Source: Panulirus ornatus (Eukaryota > Arthropoda > Malacostraca > Decapoda > Palinuridae). Taken from it: a stretch of 64,000 bases of DNA. The stretch is taken from the NCBI RefSeq assembly GCF_036320965.1, contig NC_092225.1, positions 8,187,002 to 8,251,001 of the forward strand, read 5' to 3'. Below, piece by piece: positions 37,116 to 49,908 of the stretch. The position numbers were made by a program, and so were the translations under genes. Positions within the stretch are counted from its first letter, which is position 1; each line of letters starts with the position of its first letter. The notes below the pieces were generated by a model. The model worked only from the letters and a program-made list of their open reading frames with translations. It was not told where the DNA came from and did no database searches.

Positions 37116-40100
37116 AAAAAAAATCTGTACCTACACACCAACAAAAAGACAATCCTTACAGTCTTGTGTTAACGAAGTGAAGTGACGGATGAACAATTTT
37201 GCTAAACGCACTAAGTGGGTCTTGTCTCACAAGGACAGCCCTGATTTTCTTACATATGTTTCTCTGCGTAAAACAAAAGTATACAATGCATATTCATTTC
37301 TTATTTCGAGAGCAGCTACGATACAGAGCAGCTACCATAACACGAGTCTTATTGGCCATTTGAAACCTACTGAACATATCCGTAAATGTAATGAATTTGT
37401 TGGGTCTACATTCCTTTCTGTGCTAGATATTCTTGTGAAATTACACTCCATGAGCAGAGAACCCCACTCGATCAAGTTATGATATATAATTATCTATTGT
37501 CCGAACCTCATGAACGCTTTCTCTATGTGACTGATAACAAATTAATAATGTTACCATAATTGTTGTACCAAGCTAATACGCTTAATAGCATCCACACATA
37601 CTGTTCGTAACAATAAAGGATTGCAGAATGCATTCATGTTCAACACAGTAACTATCATCAAAGTTCATTTATGTGCCGCTGGAGTGCCACATGTATCTAC
37701 ATCTTCAGTATGTACGTAACGAATCCGTAATGTGTTCGTGTAATCTATAATGAATTGTGAGAAAAACTGAAAACACAAAATAACTCCCATACATAGTAAT
37801 AGACTTTGAAATCATAAGACGTCATTGAACAGATAATACTGTATTTGTAAACAATCATTTGTAGCAAGTGCATCTTCAATATGTATTGTAACCACACCTG
37901 CAATGTTTCAGTTGAACCCATCGACAGCTGCGTGAGGAGACGATTCCACTTTCTCTACAGGATATACGCTGAGTCCTGACGGGTTTGGCTAAGAAATCTC
38001 AAGAAGTGGGAGTGGTGATATCTAGTGATGAAAATAAAGCAATGTCCAGTAGGAAAAAGATGCAACGAGTAATGCTAACGGTTGGTGATTATGAAACAGA
38101 ATGGGTAAAGAGATTTAGGCATTTTGGTTTAGTACAAAACAAATAAACGGACAATGAGTGATGAGGTGAAGCACCGTAAAGGCGGAGTCAGGGAAACACT
38201 GATTCTGTTAGTTATGAGGAACGTACATTCTGTAGGCACTGAATCATTAGTTGGCTACGGTTGTGTAGGACTCACTACAGCTACGAAAACCTTGGGAGAA
38301 TATAATGTTGAAACTGAGGTACTGGGGAATATGACCAGGCAAAGAAATGTAATATTACGATGTACAATCCTTAGTGGTTAGAAGTTTGATACTGCTGTTA
38401 TGATGGATTGATTATTAAACTGAAAATTGGCAGATCCTGGGGAATATGGATCATGGTTGTTGTGTGCCTGAATAAGAAATGTGGTACTGAGAGAGAGGTA
38501 GCCAGACTTATTGAATGTGATGACAAAAGTAGTGTCACTGATCTAAACTCTAATTGTGTAATATCATAAAGTAGGAGAGTGAATGTTGACCGTGAGCAGG
38601 TAAAGGCTCTTGCACTAGTGAAGATTCATACAATTAAGGAAGGTGATGATTATGTTTGAGAAGCTGATGAAGGTGTCCAAAGTGATAGGAACAGAATGAG
38701 ATTTGTGACGAGATGAAATGGATCTTGGAATAATAAATGTGGCAGGCTAAATGATGGAGTCTCCACAACACAGGCAGAACTAATTGCTAATAATTGCCTC
38801 CTATAAGATGAATAAGAGAGGAACTCTGAAAACAATACATTGAAAATGAATGACGCTAAATTTGCTCTTGAGAAACTGAAATGAGAAAACTTTCTTAATG
38901 AAAATGTGATTACGAAATAAATCAGATGTAGTGTTAGGAATTTAGAGAATAGGGAAACGATATCTTACGTTTCTTTAAGTACCTGCACATTTTGGTACTT
39001 ATGCCCAGGATAAATTAGGAGGGATACTCCTATACCTAAAAATATAGGACAATTGAAAAACGCTGTCATAAGAAATTAAGAGCTAATAGAAAAAGAAGGT
39101 ATTAATGAAAACATGCGTAAAATAAAGTGGCATGATGAAATATTTGGAGGTGTAGGACAACATATACAGGGAATATATAGGTTTAAGGTTATCATTGTGA
39201 CACTATGACTAAGATACAAAAGTAGATGGAGAAAATGGAATGACATGAACACGATGATAAATGATATAAGACGTATTTTGAGGTGGAAAAGGGTGCACGA
39301 ACGTTCTATCAAAAGATAAATGATACTGTCTTACTTTAGAATACGAGGAGACATACAAGATAATGCTATAAGATTGATAGAACGGACTAACGAGGGTTAT
39401 AGATTTTGGAAATAATGTAAACATACATTTATGAAGTGATGCCTGCGGGTTTCAAGCCAGCTAAAACCTGGCACTGTATTGTGGATGGTCTTCAGTTTCT
39501 CTGGAGAATAAATCTCTTGGAAACTGAATAGCAACTTGATTACAAATATTTCATGCCCTCAGATGTGAATAACATGCGACACACGCGATCGAACACATGG
39601 ACAGAGAAGTATAAAGCAATAAGCCCTCCCTCCGCTTCTTTCCTAGTAGTGGTATAGTGACCGTCAAACGTAATGTAGAAACTACTTAGGAACATTGAAA
39701 ACTTCAGCTCACAGCATGATCACCTGTCATGTGTGGGCTACAGGATTATAATTGGGATTAACAGAGACCACTTGCAGGCGACCACGTAACCGGCAGCCCC
39801 CAGCAGTATGCAGATATTACCAGGTGCTGCAGCAGCTCCCATACAGGATGTATCAACAACGCTACAAAGACGATGGCTGGTGCCTCCTCCAGGATAAAAT
39901 GGATCTTCTTGCAGGCCAGTAGAAGCAATACCACAAGACGATCAAGAAACAGGAAACCTTTCTCAGACTCCTACTGTGTATGATATAGCAACAGGTATAG
40001 ACATCCACATAACTGGCTCAATTTACAGAAATACAAGATGTCTTTCTCAAGCAAAGACCCATCCTTGTGAGAGCACAATCTGAACAGCTCTTTCCAGCCA

Positions 40101-43100
40101 CTCAACGGCCAAGAACCAGCACCTGCAAGCAACACCATAAACACTGGAATCACCCTAACGCATTAGGTCCTACGTAAACTCCAACAGAAACTTAAAAAGA
40201 CGAGATTACATGACTTTATCCCACCTATGATAGAGGTGAAAGACTGGTTATCATACACGAACGCACTTGCTACTCTACTCGCCCCAACCCTCCCCAAAGG
40301 CCACTTGGGAATAACCCATGCACTCAGTAACCTCTCATCACTACTAGGACGCAAAAACAGCAAAGCCATCTAGGACCTCTTTCCCACAAACATAGTGGAT
40401 TTTGAAGATCTTACAGAAATGCCGGCCAGGCTTCACGAGTGAAGACTTCGACTTAACCCAGACAGACACAGTAAATGTTGCAATAGCTCTCAACATGGAT
40501 GGGAAACAAGGTGTGCAAGTTGTGGCCAGGATAATCATCAGCACAAAAATGATTCCCAAAACTTGCCAAGAACGAGTGGACTCTGGTCGTTGGTGTAATG
40601 ATGAAGTACACCATTACTTTTACTGCTCTCTTTGGAAGTGATAAAAATTAAACTAACTCATACTACCGGACCATTTTTGTACTTTACTGCTTAACTACTT
40701 TGCCCTTTGACTTTAATACTGTAGACGGCTGCAGACTCCTCTAACTTGCATTCTCGACTAACCTATACATAAACTGGATCCCAGGCAATGTCAGTGGGTG
40801 ATATGCACGTCCATTACAAAGCTCAATTTACATCTACAGTATATAAAAAATGTAAATTACCTCCTTAGGTTATATCATATCAAAAGTAAAAACTATCACT
40901 TTTTTCATTCTCGTGGTCAACGAGTGAAGGAAAATGGATATGTCTTTCCCTGGCGTTAGTTAAGAGCCAAAACACCGGCACCATCAGTAATGGAGTTACC
41001 CTCACACACCAGGTGCAACATACACTCCAAGAGAAGCAGACGTAACACTCTGAAAGACGACGGTACACATGGACTCCCTGATGCGTCTATGCCCTATATT
41101 AATCGCCTTAAATTCTAGTAAAGACAAATTGAAAGAATTAGGCCGATGGGTCGAACGTGTTGCCACTCAGCACCAGTCTGCTGAGAGCAATATCACAATT
41201 CATCATTGTCGAAAATATATAAATGCCAAACGTCACACGGATTTATACCTGAAAGGGAATCAGTTCCTTTGACACTAGAAGAGACGACAAAGTCAATCAC
41301 GTTCCGTAAGTAGCAGGTGCTCAATAAAGCTACGTTTTTTCATTGACTGTCACTGTCCAGGTTTCAAGCCCTAAACAAAATATACTGATTGAATAAGAGT
41401 CACATGTACCTTCATGCCGAGGATCTGGTCAACAAGCTCAATGTTTTGAAACAGCGGACACGGTCATCAGTCTAGCGGTGTCTGAATTCTCAAACACCAC
41501 AGAATTCGAGGGGTATAAGATGGTAAGTCTCACGGTCTGTCTAGGGAACGAGGCACAGGAGCGTACAACCATCATCCTTGGCCGTCTACATGATGATATT
41601 ATCTCCCTCACACTTACGGAGGCCAGTGAGCAACCAGAACCAGCAAATGTTCCATGGGTTGATAGGCGACTTAATTCATGAGCTGACGGTATAGTCATGG
41701 TGGAGACCACTGCAGATACTTTACCACTACACCACTGGAGAAAATACTAAGTTATGGCGCAAAGCAAAAGGTCAATTGTTTACCTTCCAGACAGCCGCTG
41801 CGGCAACCATTTGTGCCGAGACAAAAGTCATTTGGGTGGTAATGCGGCGAACGAACCTGTGCACTGACCTTCTGGAACCTGGTAAACATTGGCAGTGAAA
41901 CCTTTACCCAATGACAACTTTCACCGACCAGACTTACCTAGACGCTGAAAATTGAAGATAGCCAAGTACTGCGTTGGAGTACGTAGGAAGGTAAAGCGTC
42001 TCACTGCACTGAAGAAATGGTCTTAGGTCAGATAAAAACCTTGACCAAAACACTGAAATAAAAAGAAAGGGTGAGGATTTGTGGTTCCTTCGTAAGGTGA
42101 GCCAAAACTGATCAGAAAAAATCGATGAGAGGATAATATATGCTTTCCCAAATGATGTTTGCCACTATCTTGCACACCAGGTCGTTATGAAGGCTAATGT
42201 TAAACTTCCATTGCATATTGTATTTAACTCTATAGATAAGAGGGAAGACGGTCCGTCAGTGAATGATTCGTCTATAATTGGATATTCCCTGACTGAAAAA
42301 TGGTGGATGTCCTGTTGATCTTTGTGACAAATAAGTTTGTTAAAAGTGAAGACATTAGTAAAGAAACTCCTTCATGCTGGCTTCCAAGAATGTGACAAGA
42401 GATCTTTCGTGGTTTCTCTGGCGCGATGAACTCTTCTAAGAAAAGAACACCTCTTCACAGCTTGAGATCTCTGCTGTCTGGCCTAACCAGTATTCTACTT
42501 CGCTTGCAACCAACGTTTGACACACGCGTGAGAAAGTCCGACATTACTTATACAGAAAACATATTGCACAATCTTTACGTGATATTATTCAGAAGACAAC
42601 ACCACACCCACAGACTATCCCTTGGAATGCATGAAAATGAATGCCAACGCAGAGCCGTGCAAGCTAACATGTCACAAGGAACGTGGAAGTCCAGAAACTA
42701 AACATTAGATGAGAAAATTAGACAGAACTTTCCTGATCATGAAATTCCTAACATATACCCGAGGTCGACAGTAAACAGTATTAGACCACAAGCCAAGTTT
42801 GAAATCTGTTCTTGTAGTCCATTGTACAGAGATATGAAGCTGCTGTCATTACCTTCAACAGCGTCTGACCCAGTAGGCTTATTGCCACTAAATACAATTC
42901 AAGGCAAAGATCTTTTGAGAAAAGCAGGGGAACTGAAATTAGTTTGGGATGAAATATATACCCCCATCCGTCTTACCTGACAGGCCCGAGCAGGCCAAAG
43001 ACTCAAAAAGTCGGCCCTAAATTGAGTTCCTTAGAAAAATTACTCAAGGAAATCATCAGCTTCATATGTTTTGTGGTCCGTACTTCAGCTCACAAGGCAG

Positions 43101-45870
43101 GTTCTTATCTCACGTCTGACTACAAAAAACTACTTCATCACTTCAAAAGCATTGATGGCATCTAAGACAAACAGCAACCTCCTTCACTTAAAACTTACTG
43201 CGGTTCAAACTGGCATTCATCTAATGTTACATTATAGGGTCACTCGCTTCCATCAAGATATGGGTAATATCTGTGTGGTCAGATAATGAAGTCGTCTCTC
43301 AGTAGGTGAAATATGACACTTGTAAAATATCCTGCGTGAAGTAGAGCTTAGCTGATGTTCATGATGCTTCACGATTCCATCTTTCTCCATATGTCTAGCA
43401 ATTGTGCTGTCTAGGGATACGAATTGGAAGATTCCTTTTTGAATGTGTTATCTCTGGTTCACAGGACACTCCTAGCTGGGCCATCTAAAGGAATGACCCA
43501 TTCACACTTAACAAACTTTTAATCATTACTGTAACATTACATTACTGCACAAGAACATAATAGAGGAGTACGAATTCCTGAAAATAAGAGACAATAAAGT
43601 CCTCCATAAACACTCTTTCTGAACAGAAGTTTTTGATTGGTCTTCCAAATATATACTTAACCTGAAAACAGTTATATTCACTGTAGGTTAAACTACAAAT
43701 TAATGAAAATTGTGAAATGAACACACAAGGCTACATTTCCCATTCTGCTGTCTTATACTGTGGCTCACAATCTTATTTGTCAGGGTATTCTTATCTAAGT
43801 TGTTTTATGGCTCACAACATACCCGACCAAAATGTTCATATAAAAGTAGACGCAGTAATCGCTGGAAATAAAGATTCATGAGCCATCTAGCCATTACAAT
43901 AGAATTACTGGTCATTCATTGTGGTAAGATAGACACCACTGAGTTAACTGAAGTCTGAAATCCTTGACAAGTTGGCATCCACGTTAATGATGTGTCTGAG
44001 GAGGAAACTACTTCAACGAAACCAAAGTAGCAACGACCAGCCTGGAATACGGAGACCGGCCGATGCGAACTTACCATTGCACACTTGTTGTATCCACTGG
44101 CGTACGACACGATGGAGCTTACAAACACTCTGGTCGTACGTAGTGAACCTGATATGCACTTTTGGGTTTCTTCTTCCCTCTCTCCCTCATGAAGGACGTC
44201 AAGAACTGATTTCTGTCTTTAAAATACTGCTGATTTTGTGAGAGTCCTTGAGGTGTACATACTTAAAGTATTACACTATTAGATTCGGCACTGTGGTATC
44301 ACTGCATCATTGTATCTTGAATTACTGCACCACCGTTATTTCATATCACTTATATACCAATTAATCAAAGACAAATTGCAGAAAGTTAAATCATGCTTCA
44401 CTGTATTTCCCAACGATACATGATCTCATATATAATCAGCCTTAACTGTTTAATACAATTGGTAATCCTTCAACGTGACAACTTATTCAGTTTATTTATG
44501 ATCCACTGTATAACCGCATTTATCAAGAGAAACTTAAAAGATAATCAACATGGACGGTTTAGGCATCATTTTCTTTCCCAGTCGCAGATACTCTGAGAGT
44601 GGAAAAGCGCCACAAAAAACACGAAAACAAGATGTACATTTTGTTTGCCTTACTGCCACGTATTCAACACATTTTCAACCCATCCAGGCTTCATGTTTCT
44701 TAAAGACACCACAATAATGGTCTATACAATAGACCCAGAACCCACAGTCAAGGAACACGAAAATGAGTATCTCCTCTGTTATCTATCCGGGCTGGAACCA
44801 ACCTATTTATGAAAATAGATCTTTATGGGGATATCTGAGAACTTTCTGATTATGTTGCTTCTGATGCCACCATAGGAAAATCAAGCTGGACCAGGCTTGT
44901 AACCGAGTTACCCTGGGGACCTGAGATCGAGTGGCAGAAAGCTTTCTTAACTTAAACTACTGTTCACAGGCAATGTAACTCCGTGAATCGTCAAATCTCG
45001 TATCGGGAACCAGCTATGGTTACAAGAACTGCTAGATTCCTGGAATTACCGGCAACAACTAGATGCCCTCAATCTATTTTTTCAAAAGTATTCGCTGTCT
45101 ATTTGTAAGAATTTTCTTGTCACGGAAGGAACTGGAGAGTTTAAGGTTCCGCTCAGACACAGGTCGGGATGAACCCTGGTCTGGCTCTACACGTCTGGTA
45201 CCACTATCACATCTGCAATCGTCAGAATCTATATTATTTGTATATCTAATATAATCTTTGTGTTGGTACAGTCATTTATCATGAGCTTCCAATGTAGCTA
45301 TCCTTTCAAACTATCACCGGTCCGAACCCAAGGATGATCTCTGAGGGTTATAGATGATTGTGGATGGTTTGGATTAGTAAAAGCAGCCTGATTTCCAAGG
45401 TGATTTACAGATCAAGTAAGTAAAAGACGGAGGTATCCCACGTAGAGGGAGTGAACCCCTTATTTTCCACACGATTATTACTTAGTCTGTGAGGATGAGT
45501 ATCCTGGCAATGCTCGACCGTGTGATGGCATACAAGTCGACAGACATTAAGCAAGGTGGTGCAACGCTACGAATCATCACAGAAGGTGAAAAACTTATTG
45601 AAGTTTTCAGTGTGTTCTTTTTAGCTGACAGGAACAACTCGCTCATTATCTGACCTCATTATAATGCATTTTTTTCTTTTTTTTTCACCTTCCATGGAGA
45701 GTATTCCCACACAGGTAATGTGGTGGTGGTGCACTACCAACTTTAGTCTGGGTGAGGCTGCACTCACCGTTTGTGTGTTTAATTCTAGGCTGACGATGTG
45801 TGCAGAATTCTCGGAACGCTGTGAAGACTACACCTTACAAATACCTAGGCTGTTGCTTATATATATATAT
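37116..45870. other. long stretch without recognised genes
   Basis: There are no microsatellites of note and no splice-bounded coding I can support. A short piece at 38738-38790 reads GRLNDGVSTTQAELIA and resembles a LINE RNase H signature. Parts of 39.8-40.7 kb and 42.4-43.2 kb have a coding-like but frame-broken texture and may be very old transposon DNA. I could not identify them. Confidence 0.45.
38738..38790 (+). mobile_element. possible RNase H scrap of a LINE
   Basis: Only about 16 residues (GRLNDGVSTTQAELIA) fit the RLNDG-x-AEL block seen in RNase H domains of I/jockey-type LINEs. Stops follow soon after. The match is short, so chance is possible. Confidence 0.25.
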
Positions 45871-46234
45871 TGGAAAGAATCACAATTTTGCACGTGATCA
45901 AGTATATTCCTATGAGTCCACGGGGAAAATGAAACACGATAAGTTCCCTAGTGCACTTTCGTGAAATAATCACATCATCAGGGGAGATACAAGAAAGGAA
46001 TATAAATCAGCTGATGCACAACGAAGAGATGTAGCTAGGACGCCATTTGGTTTACCAAACGGCGTCCTAGCTTCGTCTCTTCGATGTATATCAAATGACT
46101 GTTATATTTCTCTCTTGTGTCTCCCCTGATGATGTGATTATTACACGAAAGTGCACTTGGGAACTTTTCGTGTTTCATTTTCCCCGTGGACTCATAGGAA
46201 TATCTTGATCACGCGCAAAATTGTGATCCTTTCC
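45871..46234. mobile_element. 364-bp foldback (inverted-repeat) element in a TA tract
   Basis: Two arms of 182 bp, 45871-46052 and 46053-46234, are reverse complements with scattered mismatches. They meet at a centre reading atttggtttaccaaac. Outer ends are tggaaaga-atcacaatttt and its complement. TA dinucleotides flank both sides (short on the left, long on the right), which suggests insertion at TA. It has no coding capacity, so it is a MITE-like or foldback element moved by an outside transposase, or a hairpin that arose by inverted duplication. Confidence 0.85.
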
Positions 46235-46245
46235 TATATATATAT

Positions 46246-46319
<74 letters not shown>
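46235..46319. repeat. (TA)n microsatellite flanking the foldback element
   Basis: An almost pure TA run with two TACA interruptions near the element. Confidence 0.95.
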
Positions 46320-46320
<1 letters not shown>

Positions 46321-46869
46321 GGTATACATAGTAGTAACTCACACACACATACACAAACGTAAAACAATGATATGAAATAACACTGCCAATATGAACACAG
46401 AAGCTTCACGTTATAGTTTGTAATTCAAGCCACGTCAAGGATACGGCGCCGAAGTGAACAAGAGAATATATAGAAAACAGGATTTCAGTTCACCTGCGGA
46501 ACGTGGAGCTGAGGTCAACGACTCCACACATTCCTCTGGTGAAGTGAGTCCTGGTTTTGTGTATATTTCCATTTCATCTTGAATGCATGTTCTCTACAGT
46601 GGGTTGCAATAGAGTCGAAACCTTGGGAGATTCTGTGTTCCATCATATACAATATACAGGTGTGACTGGACTCCGCTTACATAAAGTTACACGGCGAGAA
46701 TGTCACCTTTGGCGAGGCTGACGAGACATAATGATTTCTCTCTAGAGACATTCTCCCTTCCAAGGGGTCCATCCTGTCATTGCAACTTGTCCCTGCTACT
46801 GAGTGTAGCGCAAACCTTGAAGCTGCACCAGCCCCAGGACTCTTTTGTGAACGGAGTCCTGTGATTGCA

Positions 46870-46995
46870 TAATGATAATAATAATGATGATAATAATATT
46901 AATGATAATAATAATCATAATGATGATAATAATAATAATCATGATAATGATAGCAATTATACTAATTATGATTATGATATCAATAATAATAAATC

Positions 46996-47042
<47 letters not shown>

Positions 47043-47087
47043 TAATAATAATAATAGTAATGATAATAATAATAATGATAACAATAA

Positions 47088-47166
<79 letters not shown>
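46870..47166. repeat. ATA/ATG trinucleotide repeat merging into (TA)n
   Basis: Imperfect ATA, ATG and ATC triplets (46870-47085) are followed by about 70 bp of TA. The Asn/Asp-rich and Ile-rich frames are artefacts. Confidence 0.95.
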
Positions 47167-47169
<3 letters not shown>

Positions 47170-48211
47170 ATATTGAAGACTTCCTCTTGTCTTATCTAGT
47201 TTTAAAAACTCTTTCATTTCACTCGTGGTATGAGGTCCACACCTCCTTCTGCAATAGGGTGAAGAACAAGCCTCTGTTCTTGTTAAAATTCTCTTTATTT
47301 CTCAACTGTCCTATCAACAACATTTATATTTGTCCTATGTACAGATCTATATGTACGTACAAAAGAAACGTCGTGGTTATATTACAAGACAAGAGTCAGT
47401 GATGCCGCATTTGGGTCCCGCAGTCTCAGGTAACAGGGGATTAAAAAGGGGGGGAGGGTGGGGGGGTAAGTAACAAGGTAACCGATGTGCCTCCCACGGG
47501 GGTAGTCGAGAAGCCAACAATAAGGTAACCCAGGGGAAGCACCCACCAGGGGGGTGGAGTAAGGGCCGCAAGGCCGTGGGACAAGGGTAAGGGGAGGAGG
47601 ACACGCCACTGGTGGAGCGTTCACCCGACTCAGCAGTACATACACCCACCATCCCTCCCGAGGTTGACCTGGGTTACCTTAACGTGACTATGGGGGTGAT
47701 ACCCACATGGGCACCATCTTAGGGCAGCCTGAGGCCACCACGGGACGGGTCTGGACGACTACCATGATGGCCACAGGCCAGCCAGAGGTTGACCTCAGTT
47801 TAACCAGAGATATAATGTGCGCATTGTGTCATATATTTTTTTTTTTTTGTTTCTCTCAGCAACTAGACAACTCCAGCAAAGGATTAAAGGGTCTGTGAAC
47901 ACAGGAAGTGATTAAATGGATATAAGTGATCTTAGTCAAAAGACATAATAACATTGTTGATTATATGATCTCAGCCTTCACATACATGAGGTATTTTCTT
48001 TATCATACTAAAGAAAGAAATGAACAGAGAATGAGGGACGCTACTCAAATACACGTTCTTTTTTTTTTCCTTTTACTTAAAGGGGACCGTACAATGGGTA
48101 CTTCCTTTGGTGTTGTTGCTACAATGAGTTATCACGACTGAAGGTGACTATGAGGATGACTTCGATTCTAACAAGCGAGGTCGAGAGCTCTGAATCATTC
48201 TGGAGACATCA
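47167..48211. other. stretch without recognised gene, GC-rich patch
   Basis: Positions 47410-47790 are clearly GC-richer, with G runs and ccaccacgg-type words. Both strands have open frames of about 90 codons, but no splice sites or domain features support coding. Confidence 0.45.

Positions 48212-48271
<60 letters not shown>
48212..48271. repeat. (TA)n microsatellite
   Basis: About 60 bp of pure TA. Confidence 0.98.
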
Positions 48272-48274
<3 letters not shown>

Positions 48275-49688
48275 TATACATCCTTAATGAGCGTAATCAT
48301 CATACACACGTCAATTAGCTACGTGTCAAAAAGACCTGGTAATCAAAAGAGTAGATTTTGTAAACCACTGCTGAAGGTTTAAGAGCAGAGGTGGTGACCT
48401 CTGGTGGAAATTAGTTTTATCCTCGAAGGTTCTGAGTCATAGCTCCCGAGACAACGCTCTAGTGAGATTTTAAGTCTGGCGATTTTTTGAGGTGATAATG
48501 TCAGCTGATTTCTTATCAATGTTTTATTTTTTGAATATATAAAATATAGCATCATGAAGCCACTGCTTAAAATAACCGACAAATCTTGCACACATGGATT
48601 CATAAACTCAGACACACTCATATATCATAAGCCTATTTGAATGTTCTTACCCTTTGCGGGCTGGCGATAGTGCCAGTGATAAATATATGTATTCGTCTCT
48701 GTAACCATATATAAACATTTTATTCATATATCAACGAACTGTATAAGGTGATCAGTCACCCCCATAAAATTCTTTATATAAAGGGATTTCATTTAATGGA
48801 TGAATTATGACATGTTACAGGCGAACCAGTCATAGAGTGATAAAGGGTTTAAAGGTTTATATGACAGTCAAGAGATCTTACTGTAAACACAAGTCCTTTA
48901 GGAAGAAGGTAATACAGATATCCCAGAACAGGATGGAATTCAGACCTTATGAGCTAGTAGCTTTGAGTCTATAGTGCGATCCCTTGGTTTCAGTGATGTA
49001 TCTCCACCGTTCATCAAAATACTGGGTGAACCCATTTAATGGAGCCACCAAAGGAACTTGACCCTAATGTGCTAGGTGCATAAGGTCAACATTTACATCC
49101 TTTCTTAATCATGAAGACAGTTCAATCTTCCCCAGCTTTGGTACAAAACCTTTTTCACTATACATACGAATGGTCTGCACGACACAGGCACCGTTTGTCG
49201 GCCTCCACTGGGCTGTGGGGATCACGGATGGCCACTAGCCATTATACGGGATACGATCTTATCCTTTTTTTTCTACGAACATTACGCACCACTCTACGTA
49301 GACATCGCGGTACGTAGGACGCGTTCTTAGTCTACATGACATGTCATCAACACATCGACTGCTCGAGATAAGCACTGACCTGTCGAGGCTGGTCACAAAG
49401 TGTTCATGGTACGCAAAACGGCCACACGCTGTCTATCTTTTTCATATACGATGTCGGTCCTGCAGGAACGGAGAGATTATCCAGTGATGAGGTCTGCACA
49501 GACGGTCTTCCATGCTGTAAGGAAGATCGTCTGTTGCACTCACCGCGACAATGAGGGAGCTCCTGCCGTGATGTACTGATCGTATATGGATGCCCTGCTA
49601 TGGTGGATGAGCAGTCAGCTGTACGCTCAAAGAAAGCTCTCGTCCTGTCTGGATGGTCTACAACACACAAGAACAATCTGAGGGTAGC
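48272..49688. other. intergenic stretch, nothing recognised
   Basis: No coding exon or repeat stands out. Confidence 0.5.
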
Positions 49689-49784
49689 ATACACGATCAG
49701 CCGAGTGTCGTCATACACGATCAGCCGTGTGTCGTCATACACGATCAGCCACGTGTCGTCATACACGATCAGCCGAGTGTCGTC
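49689..49784. repeat. 24-bp minisatellite, four copies
   Basis: The unit is atacacgatcagccgagtgt plus cgtc, with units starting at 49689, 49713, 49737 and 49761. They differ only in three bases after agcc. A (TG)n tract follows at 49862-49907. Confidence 0.95.
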
Positions 49785-49859
49785 AGCAGCACCCGTGACT
49801 GACCTCTGCAATATGAGGGCACACCAGTGGTCCGCGCTGCCATCAGAACGGTTCAGCAG

Positions 49860-49861
<2 letters not shown>

Positions 49862-49907
<46 letters not shown>
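49862..49907. repeat. (TG)n microsatellite
   Basis: A pure TG run of about 46 bp. Confidence 0.97.

Positions 49908-49908
<1 letters not shown>

Noticed and set aside
47377..47652. Pro-rich minus-strand frames in a GC-rich patch as a possible exon
   Set aside because: Two overlapping frames are equally open, there is no convincing splice site, and the composition alone explains them.
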